Part shown: piece after piece, positions 26,168 to 35,997 of the stretch
Layout: every line of letters starts with the position of its first letter
Numbering within the stretch: the first letter of the stretch is position 1
DNA from: Pseudomonas sp. PA15(2017)
GTDB lineage: Bacteria; Pseudomonadota; Gammaproteobacteria; Pseudomonadales; Pseudomonadaceae
Direction: 5' to 3'
DNA: 64,000 bases
Assembly: GCF_001945395.1 (NCBI RefSeq)
Contig: NZ_MSXV01000002.1
Location: 1-64,000 of the forward strand
Made by a program: the position numbers and the translations under genes
Notes under the pieces: model-generated
What the model saw: only the letters and a program-made list of their open reading frames with translations
Database searches by the model: none
Told to the model about the DNA's origin: nothing

Positions 26168-26320
26168 AATGCGTTTGTGATGCACTTGTGGAATAAATTC
26201 AAAATCCGCTGCTAAGATGACGCAAGCATTCAAAAAACGGCGTCAAGCCGCGGATTTACTGGGCTCTGTCGCAGCGCTAGGGCGCTTCACGCGAAGGCAC
26301 ATCATAAAGGGATTCACCGC
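26168..26320. promoter_or_regulatory. Divergent promoter region, def / LysM gene
   Basis: These 153 bp separate def from the LysM gene, and both promoters must lie here. The part from 26160 to 26240 is AT-rich (GTGGAATAAATTCAAAATCC) and is the likely promoter core. AAAGGGATTCACCGC before 26321 supplies the LysM ribosome-binding site. No regulator site is recognisable. Confidence 0.45.
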
Positions 26321-27355
26321 ATGAGGAAATCACTACTCGCCCTGCTGCTGGTCGGCGCGAGCAGCCTGGCGCAGACCGGGATGGCCGAGGTGCAGCTCAA
26401 GGAGGGCCACCCCGACCGCTATACGGTCGTGAAGGGCGATACCCTGTGGGATATCTCTGGCAAGTTTCTGCGCCAGCCCTGGAAGTGGCCGGAGATCTGG
26501 CACGCCAACCCGCAGGTCCAGAACCCGCACCTGATCTACCCTGGCGATGTGCTCAGCCTGGTCTACATCGACGGTCAGCCCCGCCTGATGCTGGGCCGCG
26601 GTGAATCGCGGGGCACCATCAAGCTGTCGCCGAAGGTGCGCAGCACGCCGATGGCCGAAGCCATCCCGACCATCCCGCTGGAGGCGATCAACAGCTTCCT
26701 GCTCAAGAACCGCATCGTTGACTCCCCGGAACAGTTCCAGGGCGCTCCGTACATCGTCGCCGGCAACGCCGAGCGCGTGGTCAGCGGCGCTGGCGACCGC
26801 GTCTATGCCCGCGGCAGCTTCGACCCGGCCGCGCCGGTGTACGGCATCTTCCGCCAGGGCAAGACCTACATCGACCCCGAGACCAAGGAGTTTCTGGGCA
26901 TCAACGCCGATGACATCGGCGGTGGTGAAATCGTCGCCGAGGAGGGGGGCGTAGGTACCGTCAACCTGACCCGCACCACCCAGGAAGTGCGCAACGGCGA
27001 CCGCCTGTTCCCCACCGAGGAGCGCGCGATCAATTCGACCTTCATGCCCAGCGAGCCGAAAACCGAGATCAAGGGCCTGATCCTCGACGTGCCGCGTGGC
27101 GTGAGCCAGATCGGTCAGTTCGACGTGGTCACCCTGAACAAGGGCATCCGCGACGGCCTGGAGATCGGCAACGTGCTGGCCGTTTACAAGACTGGCGAAA
27201 CCGTACGCGACCGGGTCACCGGCGACTCGGTGAAGATCCCGGACGAGCGCGCCGGCCTGCTGATGGTGTTCCGCACTTACGAGAAGCTCAGCTACGGCAT
27301 GATCCTCAATGCCTCCAGGCAGCTGGCGGTGATGGACAAGGTACGTAACCCGTAA
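26321..27355 (+). CDS. Secreted LysM peptidoglycan-binding protein
   Basis: A 344-aa exported protein with a signal peptide ending near residue 22 (AQTGMA-EV). An N-terminal LysM domain follows (YTVVKGDTLWDISGKFLRQPWKWPEIW, shown here only in part, then NPHLIYPGDVLSL). The remaining 270 residues are conserved in Pseudomonas orthologues (PA0020 type) but have no enzyme motif I know. It is commonly found upstream of dprA. A terminator hairpin follows. Confidence 0.93.
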   Translation: MRKSLLALLLVGASSLAQTGMAEVQLKEGHPDRYTVVKGDTLWDISGKFLRQPWKWPEIWHANPQVQNPHLIYPGDVLSLVYIDGQPRLMLGRGESRGTIKLSPKVRSTPMAEAIPTIPLEAINSFLLKNRIVDSPEQFQGAPYIVAGNAERVVSGAGDRVYARGSFDPAAPVYGIFRQGKTYIDPETKEFLGINADDIGGGEIVAEEGGVGTVNLTRTTQEVRNGDRLFPTEERAINSTFMPSEPKTEIKGLILDVPRGVSQIGQFDVVTLNKGIRDGLEIGNVLAVYKTGETVRDRVTGDSVKIPDERAGLLMVFRTYEKLSYGMILNASRQLAVMDKVRNP

Positions 27356-27361
27356 CACCTG

Positions 27362-27385
27362 CAAGCCCCGCCGATGCGGGGCTTG
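27362..27385 (+). terminator. Hairpin terminator after the LysM gene
   Basis: A perfect 10-bp stem CAAGCCCCGC/GCGGGGCTTG with a CGAT loop starts 7 bases after the stop codon. The T tract is poor (TGCTATTCG), so termination may be partial and dprA may be partly read through. Confidence 0.7.
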
Positions 27386-27423
27386 TGCTATTCGATAGGG
27401 CTTTCGATCAAGGATGATCCGCC

Positions 27424-28524
27424 ATGTCGACCTGCCATTCTCCCGCCGAACTCGAAGCCCGCCTGCGCCTGCATTGCCTACCGGAACTGGGGCCCAGGCG
27501 CTTCCATAAATTGCTCAGCGCCTTCGACAGTGCGTCGGCCGCACTCAGCGCCCCGGCCAGTGCCTGGCGTTCGCTCGGCCTGCCGCTGGCCTGCAGCGAA
27601 GCGCGGCGCAGCCCCGAGATTCGTGAGCGGGCACGCCTGGCCCTCGAGTGGTTGCAGGCGCCCAGCCAGCATCTGGTGATGTGGGACGAACCGGGTTATC
27701 CGGCCCTGCTGGCAGAGCTCTCCGACGCGCCGCCGCTGCTGTTCGTGGCGGGCGATCCGGCGCTGCTGGAGCGGCCGCAGTTGGCCATGGTCGGCAGCCG
27801 ACGCGCCTCGCGGCCAGGACTGGACACTGCCCACAGCTTCGCGCGCAGTCTGGCGCGTGGTGGGTTCGTGGTCACCAGCGGGCTGGCGCTGGGCATCGAT
27901 GGGGCCGCTCACCAGGGCGCCCTGGATGCCGACGGGCATACCGTGGCGGTGCTCGGCACCGGATTGCAGTGCTTGTACCCGGCGCGCCACAAGCGTCTGG
28001 CACGGGACATCGTCGAGCGCGGTGGAGCGCTGGTGTCGGAGTTGCCGCTGGACAGTCCGCCCCAGGCCGCCAACTTCCCTCGCCGTAACAGAATCATTTC
28101 GGGTCTTTCGCTGGGCGTTCTGGTGGTCGAGGCCAGCCCGTCGAGCGGCTCGCTGATCACCGCACGTCTGGCCGCCGAGCAGGGCCGCGAGGTGTACGCG
28201 ATTCCCGGCTCCATTCACCACCCCGGTGCCAAGGGCTGCCACCAGTTGATCCGCGACGGTGCCACGCTGGTGGAAAGCATCGAGCATATTCTCGAAGCCC
28301 TGCGCGGTTGGCAGCAGGTGCCCGCGGCCGAGCAGGCCAGCGCCGCACCGCCAACTGCCACCCATCCCTTGCTGGCGTTGTTGTACGCCGCGCCCCACAG
28401 CAGCGAAGCCCTGGCCCATGCTGCTGGCTGGCCGCTGCCCGAGGTGCTGGCGGCACTGACCGAGCTGGAGCTCGACGGCCTGGTCGCCTGTGAAGCCGGG
28501 CTTTGGGTGGGCCGCAAGGCGTAA
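27424..28524 (+). CDS. dprA: DNA-processing protein DprA
   Basis: A 366-aa protein that loads RecA on incoming single-stranded DNA during natural transformation. An N-terminal SAM-like region is followed by the Rossmann-like core with [54 protein letters not shown] and the [16 protein letters not shown] block. A C-terminal winged-helix-like region is present. Other competence genes are not in the window. Confidence 0.95.
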   Translation: MSTCHSPAELEARLRLHCLPELGPRRFHKLLSAFDSASAALSAPASAWRSLGLPLACSEARRSPEIRERARLALEWLQAPSQHLVMWDEPGYPALLAELSDAPPLLFVAGDPALLERPQLAMVGSRRASRPGLDTAHSFARSLARGGFVVTSGLALGIDGAAHQGALDADGHTVAVLGTGLQCLYPARHKRLARDIVERGGALVSELPLDSPPQAANFPRRNRIISGLSLGVLVVEASPSSGSLITARLAAEQGREVYAIPGSIHHPGAKGCHQLIRDGATLVESIEHILEALRGWQQVPAAEQASAAPPTATHPLLALLYAAPHSSEALAHAAGWPLPEVLAALTELELDGLVACEAGLWVGRKA

Positions 28525-28559
28525 TACACTGCGCCGAGTGTTTTTCGGCGGAGGTATGC

Positions 28560-29117
28560 ATGGTCACCAGTTGGCAGGTTCAGCAGGCAGCGCGTGTGGT
28601 GCGCGCCGGTGGTGTGATCGCCTACCCGACCGAGGCGGTCTGGGGGTTGGGGTGCGACCCGTGGGACGAGATGGCCGTGGATCGGCTCTTGGCGCTGAAA
28701 GAGCGGCCCGTGCACAAGGGGCTGATTCTGGTCGCCGATACCATTCGCCAGTTCGACTTCCTGCTCGAAGACCTGCCTGAAGCCTGGCAGGACCGCCTGG
28801 CCAGCACCTGGCCCGGCCCGAATACCTGGCTGGTGCCGCACCAGGATCGCCTGCCGCAGTGGATCACCGGTCAGCACGACAGCGTGGCCCTGCGGGTCAG
28901 CGATCATCCGCGGGTGCGCGAGCTCTGTGCGCTGACCGGGCCGCTGGTATCGACCTCGGCCAATCCCGCCGGCCGCCCGGCAGCGCGATCGCGGCTGCGG
29001 GTCGAGCAGTACTTTCCGCGGCAGCTGGATGCGGTGCTGGGAGGCGCCCTGGGCGGGCGGCGTAATCCCAGTGTGATTCGGGATCTGGTGACCGGCGACT
29101 TGCGCAGACCGGCCTGA
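28560..29117 (+). CDS. tsaC: Threonylcarbamoyl-AMP synthase TsaC
   Basis: A 185-aa YrdC/Sua5-family enzyme that makes threonylcarbamoyl-AMP for the t6A37 modification of tRNA. Diagnostic parts are [14 protein letters not shown], the KERP motif ([16 protein letters not shown]), and [18 protein letters not shown] at 28550-28555 lies 5 bases before this ATG; an ATG at 28556 is out of frame. It lies 35 bp after dprA, so the two may be co-transcribed. Confidence 0.95.
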   Translation: MVTSWQVQQAARVVRAGGVIAYPTEAVWGLGCDPWDEMAVDRLLALKERPVHKGLILVADTIRQFDFLLEDLPEAWQDRLASTWPGPNTWLVPHQDRLPQWITGQHDSVALRVSDHPRVRELCALTGPLVSTSANPAGRPAARSRLRVEQYFPRQLDAVLGGALGGRRNPSVIRDLVTGDLRRPA

Positions 29118-29151
29118 TGCTTGAAGGCAAGAGCAGCCGTTCGGCGGTTGC

Positions 29152-29686
29152 GTAGGAGTGGCTTTAGCCGCGAGCTCTTTACGTCTTACATGCGATGCGT
29201 GAGCTATGGTTTGCCAGCATTATCGCGTTGCTCATACGTCCGGTTCCGCTCTGACGAGCGGGTTTCTTTTGGCATCGCCCCAAAAGAAACCAAAAGGTCT
29301 AGCCCCGACATCCGGCCCCAGCGTCGCTGGGGTTCCCTCGCTTCATCATTGTTCCGAGGGCACGCCGCGAAGGGCCATCCCTGGCCCATCGCGGCTCTCG
29401 CGGCATCCATGCCGCTCAACCCTCTCCGCAACGATTTCGCTCGGCCTCCTGAAGGGGCGATTGGTGTCGCCTGCCAATTTTATGGCATGAGAAGCACCAA
29501 AGAGCAAAGCGGCCGACCGACCGCTCCCGCTACTTTCCGGCCGATAGAGGTAAACCTCTACAAAACGAAAGCAACCGTAGGGTGGATCACGCTTCACCGA
29601 TCCACCACTGCGCCCGGCCATCCCCAACAAAAGCTCGCCACCTTTCGCGGTAGAGAAAACGCAAAGGCAGCGAATAGCACGCCGAC
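29152..29686. repeat. Intergenic repeat mosaic between tsaC and qor
   Basis: This 570-bp gap holds no gene I trust. It starts with a GTAGGAGTGGCTTTAGCCGC repeat arm (29152-29180). An internal hairpin follows, GGGTTTCTTTTGG against CCAAAAGAAACC near 29260-29295. Next come about 200 bp of a sequence type that I recall as dispersed in many Pseudomonas genomes, and then GTAGGGTGGAT...ATCCACC (29577-29606). Short open frames here are not protein-like. Confidence 0.6.
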
Positions 29687-30664
29687 TTACGGCAACAGAA
29701 TCGTCGACCCCGTGGTCTTGCGCTCGCTGAGCAGCGTCTGGGCGGTGGCGGCGTCGCTGAGCGGGTAGCGCCCGGTGATTTCCACGTCGAGTTTGCCCTT
29801 GGCGATCATGCCGAACAGCTCGTCGGCCATCTTCTGCAGGCGTTCGGGTGTGTCGGCGTAGCTGGCCAGGGTCGGGCGGGTGACGTACAGCGAGCCTTTC
29901 TGCGCGAGGATGCCCAGGTTGACGCCGGTCACCGCGCCCGAGGCGTTGCCGAAGCTGACCAGCAGGCCGCGTGGCGCCACGCAGTCGAGCGAGGTTTCCC
30001 AGGTGTCCTTGCCTACGCCGTCGTAGACCACCGGGCATTTCTTGCCGTCGGTCAGTTCCAGCACGCGCTGGGCGACGTTCTCGTGGCTGTAGTCAATGGT
30101 CGCCCAGGCGCCCTTTTGCTTGGCGTACTCGGCCTTCTTCGCCGAGCTGACGGTGCCGATCAGCTTGACGCCCAAGGCCTTGGCCCACTGGCAGGCGAAG
30201 GAGCCGACACCGCCCGCTGCAGCGTGGAACAGGATGATGTCGCCGCTCTTCAGGTCGGCGCTCTGGCGCAGCAGATACTGCACGGTCAGGCCCTTGAGCA
30301 TTACCGCGGCGGCCTGCTCGAAACTGATGACGTCGGGCAGCTTGACCAGCTTGTCCGCCGGCAGCACGTGTAGCTCGCTGTAGCCGCCCAGCGGGCCGGT
30401 GGCGTAGGCCACACGGTCGCCGACCTGAAAGCCTTTGACTTCCGAGCCGATGGCGTCGACGAAGCCGGCGCCTTCTGTGCCCAGGCTGGAGGGCAGCGAG
30501 GGCGGTGCGTACAGGCCGCTGCGGAAATAGGTGTCGATGAAGTTGAGGCCGATGGCCTGGTTGTGCACACGCACCTCGTGCGGGCCGGGAGCGGCGGGTT
30601 GGTAGTCGACGTATTCGAGTACCTCGGGGCCACCGTGGTGGCTGAACTGGATGCGTTTGGCCAT
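29687..30664 (-). CDS. qor: NADPH:quinone reductase
   Basis: A 325-aa zinc-free medium-chain dehydrogenase/reductase. The N-terminal GroES-like part has NFIDTYFRSGLY, and the Rossmann part has AAAGGVGSFACQWAKALG for NADPH. It reduces quinones by one electron in the well-studied E. coli enzyme. It is divergent from hemF and matches PA0023. Confidence 0.94.
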   Translation of the reverse strand: MAKRIQFSHHGGPEVLEYVDYQPAAPGPHEVRVHNQAIGLNFIDTYFRSGLYAPPSLPSSLGTEGAGFVDAIGSEVKGFQVGDRVAYATGPLGGYSELHVLPADKLVKLPDVISFEQAAAVMLKGLTVQYLLRQSADLKSGDIILFHAAAGGVGSFACQWAKALGVKLIGTVSSAKKAEYAKQKGAWATIDYSHENVAQRVLELTDGKKCPVVYDGVGKDTWETSLDCVAPRGLLVSFGNASGAVTGVNLGILAQKGSLYVTRPTLASYADTPERLQKMADELFGMIAKGKLDVEITGRYPLSDAATAQTLLSERKTTGSTILLP

Positions 30665-30722
30665 CGTCTTGCTCCTGCTTGAAGAGTGAGTGCAATAGAC
30701 CCCGAGTTACCCACGGGGTTGA

Positions 30723-31757
<1,035 letters not shown>

Positions 31758-31815
31758 AGCGCGCCGCCAAAAGCTGCAGGCTTGTCGCTTTTGGCTTTTA
31801 CGTGCGGGAACTTCA

Positions 31816-32640
31816 ATGGATCGCTACGGTGTATTTGGCAACCCCATCGGCCACAGCAAGTCGCCGCTGATCCACCGGCTGTTCGCCGAACAGACCGGCC
31901 AGCAGCTCAGCTACGAGGCGCTGCTGGCGCCGCTGGAGGATTTCGAGGGCTATGCCCGCGCTTTCTTCGCTCAGGGCCTGGGCGGCAACGTCACGGTGCC
32001 GTTCAAGGAGCAGGCATTCGCCCTGGCCGACAGCCTGACCGAGCGCGCCCGCCGCGCCGGTGCGGTGAATACCCTGAAGAAACTCGACGACGGCAGCCTG
32101 CTCGGTGACAACACCGACGGCGCCGGCCTGGTGCGCGACCTGACCGTGAACGCCGGCATCGAGCTGCGCGGCAAGCGCATCCTGCTGCTCGGCGCCGGTG
32201 GCGCGGTGCGCGGCATTCTCGAACCCTTCCTGGCGCAGAAGCCGCAAACCCTGGTGATCGCCAACCGCACGGTGGAAAAGGCCGAACGACTGGCCCGCCA
32301 GTTCGCCGACCTCGGCCCGGTGGTAGCCAGCGGCTTCGACTGGATCGACGCGCCGGTGGACCTGATCATCAACGGTACCTCGGCCAGCCTGGCCGGCGAG
32401 CTGCCGCCGATCTCCGCCAGCCTGATCCAGCCCGGCCATACCTGTTGCTACGACATGATGTACGGCGCCGGCCCCACGGCGTTCAATCGCTGGGCCGCGG
32501 AGCAGGGCGCCGCGCGTACTCTCGACGGCCTCGGCATGCTGGTCGAGCAGGCCGTGGAAGCCTTCCACCTGTGGCGCGGTGTGCGCCCGGACAGCGCCCC
32601 GGTGCTCGCCGAGCTGCGCCGGCAACTGGCGGTCGGCTGA
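31816..32640 (+). CDS. aroE: Shikimate dehydrogenase
   Basis: A 274-aa NADPH-dependent enzyme of the shikimate pathway. The substrate site is [13 protein letters not shown], catalytic Lys lies in [10 protein letters not shown], and the NADP-binding loop is GAGGAVRGI. It is probably co-transcribed with hemF, as in P. aeruginosa. It is the last gene of the conserved origin-proximal block; the next 3 kb are accessory. Confidence 0.97.
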   Translation: MDRYGVFGNPIGHSKSPLIHRLFAEQTGQQLSYEALLAPLEDFEGYARAFFAQGLGGNVTVPFKEQAFALADSLTERARRAGAVNTLKKLDDGSLLGDNTDGAGLVRDLTVNAGIELRGKRILLLGAGGAVRGILEPFLAQKPQTLVIANRTVEKAERLARQFADLGPVVASGFDWIDAPVDLIINGTSASLAGELPPISASLIQPGHTCCYDMMYGAGPTAFNRWAAEQGAARTLDGLGMLVEQAVEAFHLWRGVRPDSAPVLAELRRQLAVG

Positions 32641-32765
32641 ACTACGCTATGGCATAACCTCGTGCCCCGTGCACCAATTGCTGCTGCCAGGGGTAGGGCC
32701 GGTGCTTGTCAGGCTGCTCAAAGCCGTCACACCGATCAGGTGACGATACTCACTCGGTGAGTTGT

Positions 32766-33290
32766 TTAGCGACATTGCACACCTGGACGCATAGGCAGCA
32801 GGGCGAATCGATACACCTTGTTGCCACCGTGGTCCGACGCTCGGCTGTAGCCCTGTTCTCCATAGGGGCAAACCAAGTAGTTGCCGGACGCCATCGCGGT
32901 GTTCGAGAGCCCTTTAACCCATAGGCCAATAAGTAGAAAAATGATTGTGACGATAAAGGAAGTCGTTAGAATCACCGCATTGACAGTCCAGGAATAATTT
33001 GTAAGTTTTAAGTAAACCAGCAGATGCATCACGGCCACGCCAATAAATACAACAACAATCCCTGCTAAGCCGGGGTTTAAGAAAAAAATTAGCATATTAT
33101 GCTGGACTAACAAAACCTCATCAGACAAACGATAAAGTTTAATTATGTCATTTAGATATACGCCCAGCATACTGTATAAAATTAACCAAACGACATAGAT
33201 TAGGAAAATAACCTTAAGCAGCGCAAAACGATTGTTTGCCCTGCGCATATCGATCATAGAGTCCAGTAGTTTTTTATATAGCTTTAGCAT
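32766..33290 (-). CDS. Four-helix membrane protein, possible immunity protein
   Basis: I do not recognise this 174-aa protein with certainty. It has a basic N-terminus and four hydrophobic segments (about 23-43, 67-88, 95-115 and 100-130, boundaries rough), then a C-terminal tail of about 45 residues with Cys residues (NYLVCPYGEQ and GVQC at the end). The gene is much more AT-rich than its neighbours. It lies 95 bp downstream of the 782-aa RTX-type protein gene and reads the same way. Size and topology resemble immunity proteins of pore-forming colicins and small DUF1240-type membrane proteins. No strong ribosome-binding site is visible before the ATG. Immunity is an inference. Confidence 0.75.
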   Translation of the reverse strand: MLKLYKKLLDSMIDMRRANNRFALLKVIFLIYVVWLILYSMLGVYLNDIIKLYRLSDEVLLVQHNMLIFFLNPGLAGIVVVFIGVAVMHLLVYLKLTNYSWTVNAVILTTSFIVTIIFLLIGLWVKGLSNTAMASGNYLVCPYGEQGYSRASDHGGNKVYRFALLPMRPGVQCR

Positions 33291-33337
33291 AATGATAAGT
33301 GAGGTTCTAAGTATTGGGTGGTCGAGATGAGCCTAAA

Positions 33338-33364
33338 GCTATTCCGGCTATTCCGGCTATTCCG
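33338..33364. repeat. Three tandem copies of a 9-bp repeat
   Basis: GCTATTCCG occurs three times in a row, followed by GCTGG, in the 95-bp gap between the 782-aa protein gene and the membrane-protein gene. Such tracts can change in copy number by slippage. It is not in either reading frame. Confidence 0.9.
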
Positions 33365-33385
33365 GCTGGATAGGCTAATTTATAA

Positions 33386-35734
33386 TCATAAGATTAAATT
33401 TTCTTCGAGCTTCATAAACTCCCAAAATATCTCGGTAAATGGGAGAGCATGAAATTCAATCTCAAAATCAGCGATACCACTCCCCGTTCTATCGCCTTGA
33501 AGCGTGTAAGTGGATTTATCGGCTGCACTCATGTCGAGCCTGAGCTCGCCGGCACTGCCAGAGAATGCCTGGTTGGCAATATAATCGAACGCCTGCTTTC
33601 CCTCTATATTTAAGTTGGCGTCCATGGCACTAAAGTCCAGCTTGTCTGGCCCAAATTGGGAGCGAAAGCCCAATCCTGGTATATAGTGATAATTGTTAAA
33701 ATGATTAGCTTCCATCTGCAGCGTAAAACCATGAACAAATTTTATGATGACCTCACCGCCAGGCATTGCAAAGTCATTGTCGTAAAATTTAATAGTATTG
33801 CTGCCACCGTGAAGCACAAAGGTATCATAACCATATCCACCAGTCATGGTGTGTCCGCCAAGCCAGTGACCGACCAGGAAATCATCATGGGAAGAGCCAA
33901 TAACAAGATCAATATTTTTATAAATGCCTGATGAATAGTAATCAGCGGCGGTATCAAGCTCTTGAAACTCGCGCCCTGGCTTATTTCTAATTATGGTTTC
34001 GTCCAGAAAAGCTGGAGACATGGACTCCCTTTTCAGCGCTTGAAGGCGTTGATCGAGGTAGTCATTACGCTCGAGGAAGACGTGGACGTCTTGTTGAACA
34101 GCTGAAAAATCTAAGACATTGTAGCCCGCTCCCCCCGTAACTATATTTTGTGGTGTTGTATGGTCCCAGCCGTCAAGCTGCCAATCTTCTTGGATTAAGA
34201 ACCAATTCAGCCCGTCACCGCCTGTCATTCTGCTATATTCGGCGCCAGCGCTATTGAATAAGTAAGCCTCCTTTCCGGTTGCGATAAATTCATGGTACCC
34301 GTCGGCCAGCAGGCTTTGCTCCGCCATTGTGACGACTGTAGGTGCGGCGCTGCTAATTGCCTGATCAACCTGCGCTTCAATGGAAAAGCGCTCATTTTGT
34401 AGCAAGGAGGTTCTCGCCTCGGTTACAAACTCACTAATCATCTGTTCGGCGATCGGATAGGCCTGCGGGGTTTGTTGAATCTGCATCAAGGCTTGATAAA
34501 CCTGATACCCCGTTAACACTTGGGGCTCAGGCTCCCCGTCAACAATATTGGGAGTCAGCCCAAGAGTCTTGGATAAGAAGCTGTTTATTTTTCCTTGCGC
34601 TCCGTACCACTCAAGCCCAATAGAAAATAATAGGCCCGCCGCTAGCACGGCAGGTATTCCGAGTGCCCCAGCAGCGACAGCCACCCCGGCGCCCATTGCA
34701 AGCATCGCAGCCTGAGTACCCATCGCCACATAGGGCGAAATGCCCTGATCGATATCGTTGCTGACGGCGCTTCCCGCCAGGGCAACCTGTGCGATTATAG
34801 TGTTTTTAAGAGCAACGTTCTTAATGGCGGTGTATTCGGCTTGGCTCAGGGTGGTGCGGGTCATATCGGCAATCAGGCCCGGCAGTGCTGCGGCCGTCGG
34901 CACAAAGAAGTTCATCGCTCCCGCCGCGATATAGTTATCGCTTCCGGGCGCTATATAGTGAGGGCTGTGCGGGTGACTTTTATGCTGGTGGAGGGTTTCG
35001 CTTTGCCGGGTGATGGCGATTATTACCTCGCTCGACATAGCGCCCTGTGCCCAGTGAAATCCAGTACTGTTACCGCCGCTGTGATCAACCGGAAGATCGT
35101 CGTGAGGTGTGGTTAGCGTCGGTTCTATTTCTGCCTGACCGGTATCGAGCTGGGTGCGTAAATTCTCAACTTGGTGGTTAAGAGAGTTGATTTCCTCAGT
35201 CAGGTAACGTGCGTCATAAGCAGCCTCTCGTGAGGCGTGCCACATAGCCATCGCACTCTCAGCCGCGATGCCTTGCTGCATGACCAATTCAGTCATTCTT
35301 TCAGTGAAGTCGCTTCTACTTTTACTGGAAAAGTCAGACTGATAAAAACTATTAGCTTGGCTTTGTTGAGCGGCGAGATCAGCGATTTTTTGGTTAATCG
35401 AGGCTTCGTGGGAAATAATCGCCCGAGATAGGTTATCGGTCGATTGAGGTTCGGCACTCGCTTGGGCAGCCTCAAGTTCGCGCTTTAGGGAACTAACGAG
35501 GTTATTGATTTTTTCTAAGTATTCTTTTTCACTTGTGTCAATAGATCGTTCGTAGTCGTCTCCATACCGAATATCAAATAGCTCGTCGCTGCTAAGCTGA
35601 AAGAAGAAGTGGGGGAAACTGCCAGTAGGACTATTAACAAGACGTAGATTAAGCCCGCTAAACTCATCTTGGGCAAGGGGCTGTGCTCCAATAAAAGTTG
35701 GCCCGATATGCATAACTCCAGATCGATTAGACAT
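33386..35734 (-). CDS. Large RTX-tailed protein with membrane-insertion segment (putative secreted toxin)
   Basis: A 782-aa protein with no full-length match I know and no signal peptide. Residues about 65-205 are charged and helical, probably coiled coil. Residues 225-400 include a long hydrophobic hairpin at about 336-376, rich in Ala and Gly, as in pore-forming colicin hairpins. The C-terminal third has degenerate RTX nonapeptides (GGDGLNWFL at 504-512, GGAGYNVLDF at 533-542, GGYGYDTFV at 632-640) and ends with a serralysin-type C-terminal region, suggesting type I secretion. ATG at 35734 follows GGAGAGCTAGGT; the frame opens 31 codons earlier. AT content and codon use differ from the neighbours, suggesting transfer. 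No type I exporter genes are nearby. Confidence 0.82.
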   Translation of the reverse strand: MSNRSGVMHIGPTFIGAQPLAQDEFSGLNLRLVNSPTGSFPHFFFQLSSDELFDIRYGDDYERSIDTSEKEYLEKINNLVSSLKRELEAAQASAEPQSTDNLSRAIISHEASINQKIADLAAQQSQANSFYQSDFSSKSRSDFTERMTELVMQQGIAAESAMAMWHASREAAYDARYLTEEINSLNHQVENLRTQLDTGQAEIEPTLTTPHDDLPVDHSGGNSTGFHWAQGAMSSEVIIAITRQSETLHQHKSHPHSPHYIAPGSDNYIAAGAMNFFVPTAAALPGLIADMTRTTLSQAEYTAIKNVALKNTIIAQVALAGSAVSNDIDQGISPYVAMGTQAAMLAMGAGVAVAAGALGIPAVLAAGLLFSIGLEWYGAQGKINSFLSKTLGLTPNIVDGEPEPQVLTGYQVYQALMQIQQTPQAYPIAEQMISEFVTEARTSLLQNERFSIEAQVDQAISSAAPTVVTMAEQSLLADGYHEFIATGKEAYLFNSAGAEYSRMTGGDGLNWFLIQEDWQLDGWDHTTPQNIVTGGAGYNVLDFSAVQQDVHVFLERNDYLDQRLQALKRESMSPAFLDETIIRNKPGREFQELDTAADYYSSGIYKNIDLVIGSSHDDFLVGHWLGGHTMTGGYGYDTFVLHGGSNTIKFYDNDFAMPGGEVIIKFVHGFTLQMEANHFNNYHYIPGLGFRSQFGPDKLDFSAMDANLNIEGKQAFDYIANQAFSGSAGELRLDMSAADKSTYTLQGDRTGSGIADFEIEFHALPFTEIFWEFMKLEENLIL

Positions 35735-35978
35735 ACCTAGCTCTCCATAGCATTCAGTTTTTCGATGTTTGACAGTATGCGGCAGCGCTGCAATAAGTAC
35801 GAGAACCGGCTTCCACTGACGCACCAAGCCGTGGGTAGGCTTTCCGGTGGATTTGCGCCTGCTCTATTTATAAGACGTTTGGGCAAAAGATTTTCAGTAA
35901 AGGCGATGCGGTGATGGTCAACGTGGGCCGTCGGCACGCTGGGGTGGCAACCTGTGGATAAGCTTGTGCTATAGGCAA
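35735..35978. promoter_or_regulatory. Upstream region of the RTX-type gene
   Basis: This 244-bp gap must hold the promoter of the 782-aa protein gene. It contains the AT-rich stretch CTATTTATAAGACG around 35870-35882 but no convincing LexA box (CTGT-N8-ACAG). A perfect DnaA box (TGTGGATAA) is at 35953-35961, and another at 35989-35997 lies inside the end of cobJ. Confidence 0.4.
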
Positions 35979-35997
35979 TTAGCCGTTTTGTGGATAA
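35953..35997. other. Pair of perfect DnaA boxes
   Basis: TGTGGATAA (reverse of TTATCCACA) occurs at 35953-35961 and 35989-35997, 36 bp apart, at the junction between the RTX-type gene upstream region and the end of cobJ. Other perfect copies are at 2195, 6168, 21908, 37561, 39564, 42682 and 43988. Their function here is unproven. Confidence 0.6.

Noticed and set aside
33338..33364. CRISPR array
   Set aside because: The units are 9 bp and directly adjacent, without spacers or cas genes.
33656..33931. 91-codon open frame on the plus strand inside the RTX-type gene
   Set aside because: It is antisense to a large gene with clear RTX features and its own ribosome-binding site; the short product has no support.
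35735..35978. SOS (LexA) box for the putative toxin
   Set aside because: I searched for CTGT-N8-ACAG as in colicin and pyocin promoters and found no acceptable match.
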